In this document: positions 1 through 10,475 of the stretch, in pieces
Numbering within the stretch: position 1 is the first letter of the stretch
Layout of the letters: every line of letters begins with the position of its first letter
Program-made: the position numbers and the translations under genes
Source of the DNA: Thalassospira sp.
GTDB lineage: Bacteria > Pseudomonadota > Alphaproteobacteria > Rhodospirillales > Thalassospiraceae
DNA length: 64,000 nt
Assembly: GCF_030690045.1 (NCBI RefSeq)
Contig: NZ_JAUYHK010000018.1
Location: forward strand, 117,863 to 181,862
Direction: 5' to 3'
The notes under the pieces: generated by a model
Database searches by the model: none
The model's input: only the letters and a program-made list of their open reading frames with translations
What the model was told of the DNA's origin: nothing

Positions 1-1
1 T

Positions 2-115
2 CCGGTTCCGGGCGGGGTTGGCCCGATGACGATTGCCTGTTTGCTGAACAACACCCTGATTGCGGCGTGCAAGGCCAATGGGGTGACGCCGCCGAAATTG
101 GGTTTTGGTAACTGA
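2..115 (+). CDS. folD: C-terminal fragment of FolD (methylenetetrahydrofolate dehydrogenase/cyclohydrolase), 5' truncated by the window edge
   Basis: Frame 2 reads [37 protein letters not shown], matching the conserved FolD PGGVGPMT motif. Confidence 0.88.
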   Translation, partial: PVPGGVGPMTIACLLNNTLIAACKANGVTPPKLGFGN

Positions 116-138
116 TCTGACGTTTGCCGGACATTATC

Positions 139-166
139 GGGGCAGGCCGTTTGGCCTGCCCCTTTT
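139..166 (+). terminator. Rho-independent terminator downstream of folD
   Basis: GGGGCAGGCC-GTTT-GGCCTGCCCC followed by TTTT. Confidence 0.8.
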
Positions 167-174
167 GGTTTGGG

Positions 175-2061
175 TCACAACGGCCAGACCAGCAACAGCA
201 TCGGCACGCCCACCGCAACCACAATGATTTCAAGCGGCAGGCCCATTCGCCAGTAATCGCCAAACCGGAACCCGCCGGGACCCAGGATCAGGGTGTTGTT
301 CTGATGGCCGATCGGGGTCAGAAAGGCGCAGGATGCCCCGACCGCGACCGCCATCAGGAAGGCATCCGGGTTGACACCCAGTTGCATAGCACTGCCAATC
401 GCAATCGGGCACATGACCGCCGCCGTGGCGGCGTTGTTCATGAAATCGGACAGGGTCATGGTGACAATCAGGATCACGGTCAGGGCAATAATCGCATTGC
501 CCTGCGCCACCCAATCCAGAAGCAGGCGGGCAATCAGATCGGCCGCCCCGGTGCTTTCCATCACGGATGCCACCGGAATCAGGGCCGCCAGCAAGACAAT
601 CACCGGCCAATCAACGGCATCATAAATGTTGCGCGGTGACACAACGCGCAACACCATGGCGGCCAAAACACCCCCGGCAAAGGAAATGGCCGCAGGCACC
701 AGCCCGGCGGCGGCAAAAATCACGGACAGCGCCATAATGCCCGATGCCTTGATGGCCTGCCTTGTATCGGGAAGGCGCAAAGGCCGTTCGGCCAGCGGGA
801 CACAGCCCAGCTGATTGGCAAATTCATATAATGCGTCGGGTGATCCTTGCATCAACAAAACATCGCCCGCCTGCATTTGCATGGTGCGCAGCCGCGCCAT
901 CGACCGTTGCCCCTGCCGCGAAATCGCCAGCAAATTGATGCCGTAACGGGTACGCAGGCGGATATCGGTGGCCGAACGCCCGATAAAAGCCGAATTGGGC
1001 AATACCGCGACTTCCATCAACACAATGTCTTCGGACTGGATGGCGGGGCTTTTGTCTTGCGGCGCGTCTTCCGGTGCATCGTCTTTCTGCCCATCGTCTG
1101 GCCCGGTTTTTTCGGCGGGCTTGCCAGTATCTTTATCTTCATCGTCGCTGTTGGCGGTATTGGCCGGATCGGGGACTTCTTCTTCAAGTTTCAGGTCAAG
1201 GGCAGACAGGGCGGTGGCAATGCCTTCGGGGTCGGCTTCGATCACCAGAATATCGTGGGCGCGGACCTCGCGATACAGGTTGGGGGCCGGGATGCGGGTT
1301 TCGTTGCGGACCAGACCAATGATCTGCGCATCGGCTTTTTCCAATTCCCTGTTGATCGCCTGCAAGGTCATGCCTGCGGTTTTGCTGTTGTCGCCAACGC
1401 GGGCCTCGGTCAGATAGGCGCCGGTTTCAAAACCTTGCGCGCCGGACCGTTCGCGGGTCGGCACCAGCCAGCGGCTGAAAATCACGATGAAAACCAGCCC
1501 GGCAAGGGTGATGGCCAACCCGACCGGGGTAAAATCAAACATGGTGAAGCTGCCATCCCCCAACCGGTTGCGAAACCCGGCAACAATCAGGTTGGGCGGG
1601 GTGCCGATCAGGGTGGTCATGCCCCCCAGAATCGAGCCAAAAGCCAGCGGCATCAGGATTTTGCCCGGCGGCAGGCCCTGTTTGGTGGCAATTTGCAGGG
1701 CGACCGGCATCAAAAGGGCCAATGCCCCGACATTATTCATAAAGGCCGAGAGCAGGGCGGCCAGCAGGGTCAGGGCGGCGATGGTGACTGTCGGCCCCGC
1801 CGATTGTGGCAGGATGGTGCGGGTCAGGACATCGACCGCGCCCGATTGCTGCAAGGCGGCACTGAGCACCAGAATGCAGGCGACCGTAATCACGGCGGGA
1901 TGACCAAAACCGGCAAAGGCATCGGAACCGGGCAGCAACCCGGTAATGACGGCCAGCAACAGGGCGGCCATCGCGATCATGTCGTGACGCCATTTTCCCC
2001 ACAAAAACATTGCAATGCTGCTGGCAAGAATGGCAAGGATCAATCCCTGATCAAAGGTCAT
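175..2061 (-). CDS. SLC13-family permease with internal TrkA-C/RCK-C regulatory domains
   Basis: 628 aa, polytopic; two halves each with an SDFMNN/AFMNN motif; central soluble region with two RCK-C-like repeats. Confidence 0.85.
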   Translation of the reverse strand: MTFDQGLILAILASSIAMFLWGKWRHDMIAMAALLLAVITGLLPGSDAFAGFGHPAVITVACILVLSAALQQSGAVDVLTRTILPQSAGPTVTIAALTLLAALLSAFMNNVGALALLMPVALQIATKQGLPPGKILMPLAFGSILGGMTTLIGTPPNLIVAGFRNRLGDGSFTMFDFTPVGLAITLAGLVFIVIFSRWLVPTRERSGAQGFETGAYLTEARVGDNSKTAGMTLQAINRELEKADAQIIGLVRNETRIPAPNLYREVRAHDILVIEADPEGIATALSALDLKLEEEVPDPANTANSDDEDKDTGKPAEKTGPDDGQKDDAPEDAPQDKSPAIQSEDIVLMEVAVLPNSAFIGRSATDIRLRTRYGINLLAISRQGQRSMARLRTMQMQAGDVLLMQGSPDALYEFANQLGCVPLAERPLRLPDTRQAIKASGIMALSVIFAAAGLVPAAISFAGGVLAAMVLRVVSPRNIYDAVDWPVIVLLAALIPVASVMESTGAADLIARLLLDWVAQGNAIIALTVILIVTMTLSDFMNNAATAAVMCPIAIGSAMQLGVNPDAFLMAVAVGASCAFLTPIGHQNNTLILGPGGFRFGDYWRMGLPLEIIVVAVGVPMLLLVWPL

Positions 2062-2342
2062 GGTGGCATCCGGTTATGGCCATCAAAATTGCGGTTTTCC
2101 GCATGTCGATCGCGAAAACAAAAGGGTAGGTCCGGGTATTGCGACCGGTCAAGATTATTCGGGGTTGTTTGGTTCTACTGTCAGAAATGTCAGGAGGATC
2201 TCATCGCATCCTTGTAGTTTTGCGGCATATGTGGCGGAAATCACGGGTGATTTTGTCCTGTTATCAAACCCCGTCCGAATGTCATTATCATGGTGGAACT
2301 GCGGCTTGACTGTGACCTGTATGTAACCTCCAAGGATGTGCG

Positions 2343-2813
2343 ATGAGCAAAGAACATGATTTCACCTGCCAGATCGCCTGGACCGGCAATCGCGGCGAGG
2401 GCACGAAAAACTATCGTGGCTATGACCGGACCTGGAATGTGCAAACACCCGGCAAGCCGGTGATCAAATGCTCCAACGATCCCTTGCTGGGCGGTGATCC
2501 GACATTGCCAAACCCCGAAGACATGCTGATCGCGGCCCTGTCGGCCTGTCATATGTTGTGGTTTTTGCATCTGGCCAGCACGGCGGGCATTGCGGTGCAG
2601 GGATATGAAGACAATCCGGTCGGGGTGGGTGAAAGCAGCCCCAATGGTGCCGGGCGGTTTGTCCGCGCCACCTTGCGCCCGACGATCCGGGTGCCAAAAG
2701 GCACCGATTGCCAACAGGCCGATGCGATCCATCACGAAATTCACAAATATTGTTTCATTGCCCGGTCGGTGAATTTTCCGGTGGCGTATGAGGCGACCTA
2801 TATCGAGGTTTGA
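2343..2813 (+). CDS. OsmC family protein
   Basis: 156 aa; OsmC/Ohr-type pattern (NPEDMLIAALSACHMLWFLHLA) with a C-terminal conserved Cys (HKYCFIA). Confidence 0.85.
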   Translation: MSKEHDFTCQIAWTGNRGEGTKNYRGYDRTWNVQTPGKPVIKCSNDPLLGGDPTLPNPEDMLIAALSACHMLWFLHLASTAGIAVQGYEDNPVGVGESSPNGAGRFVRATLRPTIRVPKGTDCQQADAIHHEIHKYCFIARSVNFPVAYEATYIEV

Positions 2814-2821
2814 GGATAATC

Positions 2822-4051
2822 ATGTCTGAACGCAAACCGGTTGCGATAAGTGCCAGACAGGCCCGGCACCTTGCCCTGGGTGCGCAGGGATTCGAGGCAG
2901 AGGGTGGGAAGGCTGTTGATGCAAGGCGGATCATGAAGATGATCCGTAAAACCGGTTTGTTGCAGATCGACAGTGTGAATGTTCTGAGCCGTGCGCATTA
3001 TATGCCGGTGTTTTCGCGCCTTGGGATTTATGACCGCGATATTCTGGATCAGCTCAGCTGGGGCCCGAAATCGCGGCGGCGGCTGTTTGAATATTGGGGC
3101 CACGAAGCATCCCTGATCCCGCTGGAAGATTATCCGTTATATCGCTGGCGGATGGAAAATGCCCGGTCGGGGGATGGCATGTGGGGCGGCATTGCGCGGG
3201 TGGCACGCGATCACCCGGAATTTGTGCGCAATATTCTGGATCACATCGCCACCAAAGGTCCGATGGCCGCCAGCGACATGGACGACGAACGCCCGGTATC
3301 GGGCGGCAAATGGTGGGGGTGGTCGAGGGCCAAGACCGCGCTGGAATATCTGTTTTGGAGCGGGCAACTTGCCGCCCGCACCCGGCGCAGTTCGTTTGAA
3401 CGGGTCTATGATCTGCCCGAACGGGTGGTGGGTTCGGATTTTGTTGCGCAGCAAATCCTGCCTAGGGACGTCGCACAGCGTGCCCTGTTGCGCAAGGCGA
3501 TTGCCGCAATGGGGGTGGCGACGACCACCGATTTGCGCAAATATTTCCGCATTCCGACCGATGATGCCAAACAGCGCATTGCCGAAATGGCCGAGGCGGG
3601 GGAACTGATCCCCGCCGATGTGCAAGGGTGGTCGCAACCGGGCTGGATTGCGCCGGACGCAAAATTGCGTCGCCGGGCAATTCCCAGTGCTCTTTTGGTG
3701 CCGTTTGATCCGGTGATGTGGGATCGTGACCGGGTGGAACGGATTTTCGGGTTTACCTATCGCATCGAAATTTATACCCCGGCGGAAAAACGCCAATATG
3801 GCTATTACGTGCTGCCTTTCATGCAAAATGGCGCGATGGTTGCCCGGGTGGATTTGAAGGCTGACCGGCAGGCGGGCTTGTTGCTGGTGGTTGCCGCCCA
3901 TATCGAACCGGGATGCGTGCCGGGCGAGGTTGCCCCGGATTTGCATCATCATTTGCACCGGCTGGCGGTTTTTCTGGGGCTGGAAGATGTTGATATTGCC
4001 GGGGTGAATGATTTTTCGCGCTATCTGGCCGGGATCCGCAAGGCGGCGTGA
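2822..4051 (+). CDS. YcaQ/AlkX-like winged-helix DNA glycosylase family protein
   Basis: About 410 aa; LLQIDSVNVLSRAHYMPVFSRLG and PFDPVMWDRDRVERIFGFTYRIEIYTPAEKRQYGYYVLPF motifs typical of YcaQ/COG3214. Confidence 0.85.
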   Translation: MSERKPVAISARQARHLALGAQGFEAEGGKAVDARRIMKMIRKTGLLQIDSVNVLSRAHYMPVFSRLGIYDRDILDQLSWGPKSRRRLFEYWGHEASLIPLEDYPLYRWRMENARSGDGMWGGIARVARDHPEFVRNILDHIATKGPMAASDMDDERPVSGGKWWGWSRAKTALEYLFWSGQLAARTRRSSFERVYDLPERVVGSDFVAQQILPRDVAQRALLRKAIAAMGVATTTDLRKYFRIPTDDAKQRIAEMAEAGELIPADVQGWSQPGWIAPDAKLRRRAIPSALLVPFDPVMWDRDRVERIFGFTYRIEIYTPAEKRQYGYYVLPFMQNGAMVARVDLKADRQAGLLLVVAAHIEPGCVPGEVAPDLHHHLHRLAVFLGLEDVDIAGVNDFSRYLAGIRKAA

Positions 4052-4168
4052 AAAACGTCGGCAAAGGACGAACGGGGTGCAGGTCCCACAACCGCACCCC
4101 GTCCTTCCAAAGCCCTGACCCGGTCACCAACGTTCAGGACACCGTGACCGGACAAGTTCCAGCCGCTG

Positions 4169-4939
4169 TTACCAGCAGCTATAACCCCCATCTGCCAGGA
4201 CGATGGAGCCGGTCATCAGGCTGGAGGCATCGGACGCCAGAAACAGCACCACCGACCCGATTTCCTCGGTCAGGCCCAGACGGGCCATCGGCGTGCCATT
4301 GATCCAGGCGTCATACATTTCCGGCTTGGATTTCACAAATTCATTCAGCGGCGTTGCGATATAGGTCGGGGCGACGGCATTGACCCGCACCCCGCGATTG
4401 CCCCATTCCGCGGCCAGCGATTTGGTCAGGTGATGAACCGCGGCTTTTGAGGCGTTGTAATAGGCCTGTTCCTGCGGCTTGTTGACGATAAAACCCGACA
4501 TCGACCCGATATTGACGATGACACCGTTCTTTTTTGCCAGCATCTGTTTGCCAAATTCGCGGCAGCACCAGAACGTGCCGTTCAGATTGACATCAATGAC
4601 ATTCAGCCAGTGTTCGTCTTCAACTTTTTCCGCCGGGGTTTCCGACCGGGCGATCCCGGCATTGTTGACCAGAATGTCAATGCCGCCTGCCTTGGCCTGT
4701 TTTTCCGCACTCGCACGGACCTGATCGGTTTTGGTGACATCCATGATGTCGATATCGGCCTTGTATCCTTTGGATTTCAGGTAATCGCGGCCTTCTTCGG
4801 CGACGGCCTCGCTGATATCGCCAATCACAACATGCGCACCGGCTTCGGCAAGCGCTTCGCAGCAGGACAGGCCGATGGCGCGGCCGCCGCCGGTGACATA
4901 GGCGCGCCGACCGGTCAGGTCGAATTTTTTCAAATACAT
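4169..4939 (-). CDS. SDR family oxidoreductase, probable polyol dehydrogenase
   Basis: Rossmann TGGGRAIG, NNAG, YxxxK (YYNASK); last gene of a polyol-type ABC operon. Confidence 0.88.
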   Translation of the reverse strand: MYLKKFDLTGRRAYVTGGGRAIGLSCCEALAEAGAHVVIGDISEAVAEEGRDYLKSKGYKADIDIMDVTKTDQVRASAEKQAKAGGIDILVNNAGIARSETPAEKVEDEHWLNVIDVNLNGTFWCCREFGKQMLAKKNGVIVNIGSMSGFIVNKPQEQAYYNASKAAVHHLTKSLAAEWGNRGVRVNAVAPTYIATPLNEFVKSKPEMYDAWINGTPMARLGLTEEIGSVVLFLASDASSLMTGSIVLADGGYSCW

Positions 4940-5012
4940 TTGTGTCTCGCAGTTTGCTGGTGGGCGTTTGGGCCGGTGGGTTTATGCCCGCACGGTCCGG
5001 TTTCAGTCAAAA

Positions 5013-6020
5013 TCAGGGGGCGGTGATGGCCTGCCCGTGTGCATCGAAACGGTGCAGGCGCGTGGCATCGGGGGTCAGCCAGATGCGGTCATGTTCGCCC
5101 AGCGGCATTTCACCGGTGGCACGCACGGTCATCGGGCCGATGTCATCGGCCACCACATGCAAATAGGTTTCCGCCCCCAGATGCTCGGCGATTTTGACGG
5201 TGGCGGCGATTTCACCCGATTCCGTACTGACGGCGATATGTTCGGGCCGGATGCCCAGCGTATGGCTGTTGCGTTGCCCGGCATAGGCACCCTCGATGAA
5301 ATTCATCTTGGGCGATCCGATGAACCCGGCGACGAATTTGTTGGCCGGGCGGTTATACAATTCCATCGGTGCGCCGACCTGTTCAACCCGCCCGGCCTGC
5401 AACACGACAATCTTGTTGGCCATGGTCATGGCTTCGACCTGATCATGGGTGACATAAACCATCGTGGTTTTCAGGGATTGATGCAGGGCGGTAATTTCAA
5501 GGCGCATATTGACGCGCAAGGATGCGTCCAGGTTCGACAAGGGTTCATCGAACAAAAAGGCCGCGGGATTGCGGACAATGGCACGGCCAATTGCCACACG
5601 TTGGCGCTGCCCGCCCGAAAGCGCACCGGGCCGCCGGTCCAGATAATCGGTCAGATTCAGGATATCGGCGGCATTGCGGACTTTTTCCTCGATCACTGCC
5701 TTGCTTTCGCCCGCCATTTTCAGGCCAAAGGCAATATTGTTGTAAACCGTCATATGCGGATACAGCGCATAGGACTGAAACACCATCGACAGTCCGCGTT
5801 TGGCGGGCGAGGCATCGACAACATCGGTGCCGTCAATCAGGATTTTGCCACCCGATACATCTTCCAGCCCGGCAATCAGCCGCAACAATGTCGATTTGCC
5901 ACAGCCCGACGGGCCGACAAAAACAACAAATTCACCATCATTGATGTCCAGATCGACACCGGGAATGACATCCAGATTCCCGAATGTTTTTCGGACTTTT
6001 TCCAGTCGGATCGCACCCAT
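5013..6020 (-). CDS. ABC transporter ATP-binding protein, SmoK/UgpC-like (CUT1)
   Basis: Walker [10 protein letters not shown], signature [19 protein letters not shown]-like C-terminus. Confidence 0.92.
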   Translation of the reverse strand: MGAIRLEKVRKTFGNLDVIPGVDLDINDGEFVVFVGPSGCGKSTLLRLIAGLEDVSGGKILIDGTDVVDASPAKRGLSMVFQSYALYPHMTVYNNIAFGLKMAGESKAVIEEKVRNAADILNLTDYLDRRPGALSGGQRQRVAIGRAIVRNPAAFLFDEPLSNLDASLRVNMRLEITALHQSLKTTMVYVTHDQVEAMTMANKIVVLQAGRVEQVGAPMELYNRPANKFVAGFIGSPKMNFIEGAYAGQRNSHTLGIRPEHIAVSTESGEIAATVKIAEHLGAETYLHVVADDIGPMTVRATGEMPLGEHDRIWLTPDATRLHRFDAHGQAITAP

Positions 6021-6064
6021 TATGGTGTTCCTTCCTTACGATAATTCAAGGGTCCGGCCACAGG

Positions 6065-6898
6065 CTATTTCACCGCGCCGAAAGTCAAACCGCGCACCAG
6101 TTGCTTTTGCGAGAACCAGCCAATAATCAGGATCGGGGCCACCGCCATGGTCGAGGCCGCCGACAATTTCGCCCAGAACAGCCCCTCGGGGCTGGAATAG
6201 GACGCGATAAAGGCGGTCAGCGGGGCGGCATCCGATGTGGTCAGGTTCAGGGTCCAGAAGGCCTCGTTCCATGCCAGAATGATATTGAGCAGCATGGTCG
6301 ATGCGATGCCCGGCACGGCCATCGGCAACAGCACAAAGAGAATTTCCTTGGGCATGGTGGCCCCGTCCATCCGGGCGGCTTCAAGGATGTCTTTGGGGAT
6401 TTCCTTGAAATAGGTGTAAAGCATCCAGACCATGATCGGCAGGTTCATCAAAAACAGAACCATCATGATGCCAAACCGGTTATCCAGCAGGCCCCAGTCG
6501 CGGAACACCAGATAGATCGGCACCAACACCCCGACCGGCGGCATCATTTTGGTCGATAACATCCATAACAGGGCGTTTTTGGTGCGTTTGGTCGGCGAAA
6601 ATGCCATTGCCCAGGCGCAGGTCACGGCAAAGACCAGCCCAATCAGGGTTGATCCCACCGACAGCACCACAGAATTCATCGCGAATTTGAAATAGTTCGA
6701 CCGCGCCTGAACCTCGACATAATTGGCAAGGGTCCAGTCGAAATCGAAAAACATCGGCGGCATGCTGATGGCATCCAGTTCCGATTTGAAACTGGTCAGA
6801 ACCATCCAGAAAATCGGGAAAAAGATCATCAATCCGACCAGCCAGGCAAAGACCGAAAACGCGATATGTTTCAGGGGCGATTTAAAGGTTTTTTCCAT
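6065..6898 (-). CDS. Carbohydrate ABC transporter permease (second subunit)
   Basis: MalG-like EAA loop (EAARMDGATMPKEILFVLLPMAVPG); start MEKTFK chosen because the listed ORF runs into the upstream gene. Confidence 0.88.
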   Translation of the reverse strand: MEKTFKSPLKHIAFSVFAWLVGLMIFFPIFWMVLTSFKSELDAISMPPMFFDFDWTLANYVEVQARSNYFKFAMNSVVLSVGSTLIGLVFAVTCAWAMAFSPTKRTKNALLWMLSTKMMPPVGVLVPIYLVFRDWGLLDNRFGIMMVLFLMNLPIMVWMLYTYFKEIPKDILEAARMDGATMPKEILFVLLPMAVPGIASTMLLNIILAWNEAFWTLNLTTSDAAPLTAFIASYSSPEGLFWAKLSAASTMAVAPILIIGWFSQKQLVRGLTFGAVK

Positions 6899-6905
6899 TT
6901 TCCCC

Positions 6906-7778
6906 TCATCTGTCCAGATTTTTGCCGATGAGGCGAACCAGAAAGATCGCGACAATATTGGCAAGGATGACCGCAACAATCCCGCCTGCCGATGCCCCGC
7001 CAATGTCGTATTGCAACAGGGCCTGGGTATAGACGAGGAAGGCGATATTGGTGGTGGCAAGGCCCGGTCCGCCGCCGGTGGTAACGAAAATTTCGGCAAA
7101 GACCGTCAGCAGGAAAATGGTTTCGATCAGGATGACGACCGTAATGGCGCGCCCCAGATGCGGCAGGGTAATGTAAAAGAAAATCGATATCGGCCCGGCC
7201 CCGTCCATCTGGGCGGCTTCGCGCTGATCACGATCCAGCGACTGAAGCGCGGTCAGAAGAATGAGAACGGCAAAGGGCAACCATTGCCAAGCGACCATGA
7301 TGATAATGGCGGTCAGCGGTGCCTCGGAAAACCAGTCAATCGGTTGCAGGCCGAAACTGGTGGCGATCCAGGCGAACATGCCCGATACCGGATGCATCAA
7401 AAGATTTTTCCACACCAGCGCATTGACCGTCGGCATGATGAAAAACGGCGCGATGATCAACAGGCGTAAAATACCGCGCCCGAAAATCGCCTGATCCAGC
7501 ATCAGGCCCAGCAAAATGCCCCCGACCACGGTAATGATCAGGACAGAACCCACCAGTAACAATGTATTGGCAAGAGAGGCAAAAAACGCCGGATCGGTCA
7601 GAAAGAAGTAATAATTGTCCAGTCCAGTCCATTCTTCCATTCCCGGCATCAGCAAATTATAGCGCAGGAAGGAAAAATAGATTGTCATGCCCAGCGGCAC
7701 GATCATCCATAAAAACAGGATGATGATCGATGGTGCCGCCATGATGCGCCCGGTCAGGGTCGAAGACCTTGTTGACAT
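6906..7778 (-). CDS. Sugar ABC transporter permease (first subunit)
   Basis: MalF-like EAA loop (REAAQMDGAGPISIFFYITLPHLG); start MSTRSS chosen. Confidence 0.88.
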   Translation of the reverse strand: MSTRSSTLTGRIMAAPSIIILFLWMIVPLGMTIYFSFLRYNLLMPGMEEWTGLDNYYFFLTDPAFFASLANTLLLVGSVLIITVVGGILLGLMLDQAIFGRGILRLLIIAPFFIMPTVNALVWKNLLMHPVSGMFAWIATSFGLQPIDWFSEAPLTAIIIMVAWQWLPFAVLILLTALQSLDRDQREAAQMDGAGPISIFFYITLPHLGRAITVVILIETIFLLTVFAEIFVTTGGGPGLATTNIAFLVYTQALLQYDIGGASAGGIVAVILANIVAIFLVRLIGKNLDR

Positions 7779-7879
7779 GGTGCGCTCCCTGTTTGCAATC
7801 GTGGGACAGGGACCGGAAAGAAGGGTGGCAACGTCTGCCGCCACCCAGGCTCTCAGGTCACGAGGGAGAAGCGATCAGA

Positions 7880-9193
7880 TCAATAATATCCGGCACGCTG
7901 CATGGTGCGGTCCGTGCTGGATTGCGCACTGGCAAGGGCATCTTCGATTGAAGACGATCCGCCCAAAGCCGCCGAAAACTGCTGTCCGACCGTGGTGCCA
8001 ATCCCCTGAAATTCAGGAATGGCGGCAAACTGAACCCCGACATAGGGTTTGGGTTTCAGGGTTGAATTGATCGGATCTGCACTGTCGATTGCCAGCAGGG
8101 TTTCATCGGCAAACGGGGCGGCTTCAAGGTATTTCGGGTTGTTATACAGCGAGATGCGCGTGCCCGGCGGGACATTGGCCCAGCCTTCTTTCGATGCGAC
8201 CAGTTCCAGATATTCCTTGGAGGTTGCCCATGCGATGAATTTCTGGGCGGCCTCAACCTTTTGCGAGCCGGTCGGAATGCCAAGATTCCATGCCCACAAC
8301 CAGTTGGCACCGGTGCAGGTTTCGGCACAGGGGGCCTCGGTAAAGCCTACCTTGTCGGCAACGGTGGATTCTGCCGGGTTGCTGACAAAGGATGCGGCGA
8401 CGGTGGCGTCAATCCACATGCCGCATTTGCCCGAATTAAACAGCGACAGGTTTTCGTTAAAGCCGTTCGATGTGGCACCGGGAGGACCATAATTGCCAAG
8501 GATATCGACATACATCGACAGGGCGGCTTTCCATTCCGGGCCGTCAAATTCCGGTTTCCATTCCTCGTTAAACAGGCGTGCGCCATAGGCATTGCCCATC
8601 GTGGTGATCAGGGCCATGTTTTCGCCCCAGCCCGCCTTGCCGCGCAGGCAAATGCCATAAACACCATTGGCCGGGTCATGCAGTTTTTTGGCGATGTCCA
8701 GGGTCTGGTCCCAGGTCAGGCGGTCGGTGATGGTGATGCCCGCCGCCTCGAACAGGTCGGTGCGATACATCATCATCGAACTTTCCGCATAAAACGGTGC
8801 AGCATAAAGTTGTCCGTCCTGACTGACGGCGGAACGAATGGCCGGCATGATGTCGGCTTCGTCATAATCCGCACCCAGTTGATCCAGCGGTGCCAGCCAG
8901 CCTTTTTCAGACCAGATCGGGACTTCATAGGTGCCAATCGTCATCACGTCATACTGGCCACCCTTGGTGGCGATGTCGGTGGTGACGCGCTGACGCAGGG
9001 TGTTTTCTTCCAGCGTGACCCATTCCAGCGAAATATCGGGATGTTTGGCGGTGAAGTCATCCGTCAGCTTTTGCATGCGGATCATATCGCCATTATTGAC
9101 GGTGGCGATGGTCAGTTTGGTTTGCGCATTGGCAGTGAAAGACACGCCGCCCGCCAGTAACGCACACAGCGCTACGCCCATTACATGTTTCAT
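7880..9193 (-). CDS. Sugar/polyol ABC transporter substrate-binding protein
   Basis: Signal peptide (MKHVMGVALCALLAGGVSFTANA), SBP family 1 pattern, RBS-like sequence (GGGAGGAATC) upstream. Confidence 0.9.
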   Translation of the reverse strand: MKHVMGVALCALLAGGVSFTANAQTKLTIATVNNGDMIRMQKLTDDFTAKHPDISLEWVTLEENTLRQRVTTDIATKGGQYDVMTIGTYEVPIWSEKGWLAPLDQLGADYDEADIMPAIRSAVSQDGQLYAAPFYAESSMMMYRTDLFEAAGITITDRLTWDQTLDIAKKLHDPANGVYGICLRGKAGWGENMALITTMGNAYGARLFNEEWKPEFDGPEWKAALSMYVDILGNYGPPGATSNGFNENLSLFNSGKCGMWIDATVAASFVSNPAESTVADKVGFTEAPCAETCTGANWLWAWNLGIPTGSQKVEAAQKFIAWATSKEYLELVASKEGWANVPPGTRISLYNNPKYLEAAPFADETLLAIDSADPINSTLKPKPYVGVQFAAIPEFQGIGTTVGQQFSAALGGSSSIEDALASAQSSTDRTMQRAGYY

Positions 9194-9223
9194 GATTCCT
9201 CCCTAAAGGATTTTGTACCTGTT

Positions 9224-9240
9224 GGGTAACTGCGCTACCC
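9224..9240. promoter_or_regulatory. Inverted repeat GGGTA-N7-TACCC in the 5' region of the substrate-binding protein gene
   Basis: gggtaactgcgctaccc, about 30 nt upstream of the start codon. Confidence 0.4.
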
Positions 9241-9254
9241 GTTTTGATCATTTA

Positions 9255-9277
9255 TTCAGTACGTGAACATTAGTTCA
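9255..9277. promoter_or_regulatory. Candidate operator of the SorC-type regulator
   Basis: TTCA-N5-TGAAC-ATTA-GTTCA; perfect TGAAC/GTTCA dyad upstream of the polyol operon. Confidence 0.45.
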
Positions 9278-9328
9278 ATTCAAGGATGGCTTGTCAAACA
9301 AATTCGTTGCCGCGCTGCAACACAAAAG

Positions 9329-9349
9329 CCCGTCAGACAGGCTGACGGG
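9329..9349 (-). terminator. Terminator of the SorC-family regulator gene
   Basis: CCCGTCAG-N5-CTGACGGG, followed on the minus strand by GCTTTTGTG. Confidence 0.6.
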
Positions 9350-9385
9350 CCGCAGAAAACCGGGTATTCAAACAGCTGTGAAAAA

Positions 9386-10336
9386 TCAGGACAGCAAAGC
9401 GATTGCCGTGGCCTCGTCGGTGATCAGGGCGGTGATCAGCTTGCCGGTCATGGCGCCGCGAATCGCTGCCACCTTTTTCTGGCCCTTGGCAACGCCGATG
9501 GTGTTTTGCGCCGGGATTTGCAAGGGCGCACTGGTCACCCGGCGATTGACATCATGATCCAGAATGGTGCCATCCCGGTCAAAGGACCAACTGATCAGTT
9601 CGCCAATGCCGCCCTTGTCTTGCAGGCTGCGCAATTCTGCCGGGCTGATGAAACCGTCAATAAACAGCGGGGCATCTTCGCCCAGATGCCCAACCCCGAC
9701 AAACCGGACATCGGCCTTTGCCGCCAGATGCAGGATATTGTCCATCGGCGGCTGTTCCTGAAGGGGCTGGCGCAGGGCGGCGTTGCGCACAATCACTGGA
9801 ATCGGCAACGGATAATGTGGCGCACGGGTCAGATCGGCCAGTTCGGTGACGGCATCATAAAAACTGGCCGCGCCATCGGTGGCGATGGTCCCGACCAGCG
9901 AAACAATTTTATGATGGCGGCCATCAATGCGCTGGGTCTCGTTGACCATGCCGCGCATGGCGCGGCCGGTGCCCAGTGCAATGATTTTTGGATCGGGGGA
10001 CTGCAAAACACGTTCAAGCTGGGCGGCGGCGGCCTGCGCCATGCCAAACATTGCATCGGGGGCGGCCGGGTCGGTCGGCACCACATCGCAATTTTCCAGC
10101 CCGTATCGGTCGCATAATTGCGCGGCCAGTTCCATGCAACGGGCAATCGGATGATCCAGCCGGACCTTGACCAGACCTTCGCTGATCGCGGCGGATACCA
10201 GCCGCTGTGCCGACGGGCGCGAGACACCCAGTTTGGTGGCAATTTCATCCTGGGTATTGCCCGCGCAATAATACAGCCATCCGGCACGGGCGGCTTCATC
10301 CAGTCTGGCGGCTTCTTTCCGGGTACGCTTGACCAT
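9386..10336 (-). CDS. SorC/DeoR-type sugar-binding transcriptional regulator
   Basis: N-terminal HTH (NTQDEIATKLGVSRPSAQRLVSAA) plus sugar-binding domain; adjacent to the polyol ABC operon. Confidence 0.88.
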   Translation of the reverse strand: MVKRTRKEAARLDEAARAGWLYYCAGNTQDEIATKLGVSRPSAQRLVSAAISEGLVKVRLDHPIARCMELAAQLCDRYGLENCDVVPTDPAAPDAMFGMAQAAAAQLERVLQSPDPKIIALGTGRAMRGMVNETQRIDGRHHKIVSLVGTIATDGAASFYDAVTELADLTRAPHYPLPIPVIVRNAALRQPLQEQPPMDNILHLAAKADVRFVGVGHLGEDAPLFIDGFISPAELRSLQDKGGIGELISWSFDRDGTILDHDVNRRVTSAPLQIPAQNTIGVAKGQKKVAAIRGAMTGKLITALITDEATAIALLS

Positions 10337-10424
10337 CCCTTTTCCCCGAAATCTGTTTTTATTTGGTTGTTTGCTGTTGCTTGACTAGCGTTTTTTTGCG
10401 GGAATGACCAGCAGGAATGAAACA

Positions 10425-10455
10425 AGCCGCCCGGAAACAGACGGCTTGTTTACGC
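10425..10455 (-). terminator. Probable asd terminator
   Basis: ACAAGCCG...CGGCTTGT hairpin followed on the minus strand by TTTC. Confidence 0.5.
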
Positions 10456-10475
10456 AACAGACGATCAGGATACCG

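Noticed and set aside
847-2217. 456-aa plus-strand ORF antisense to the SLC13 permease
   Set aside because: Same antisense codon-bias artefact; no domain-like pattern
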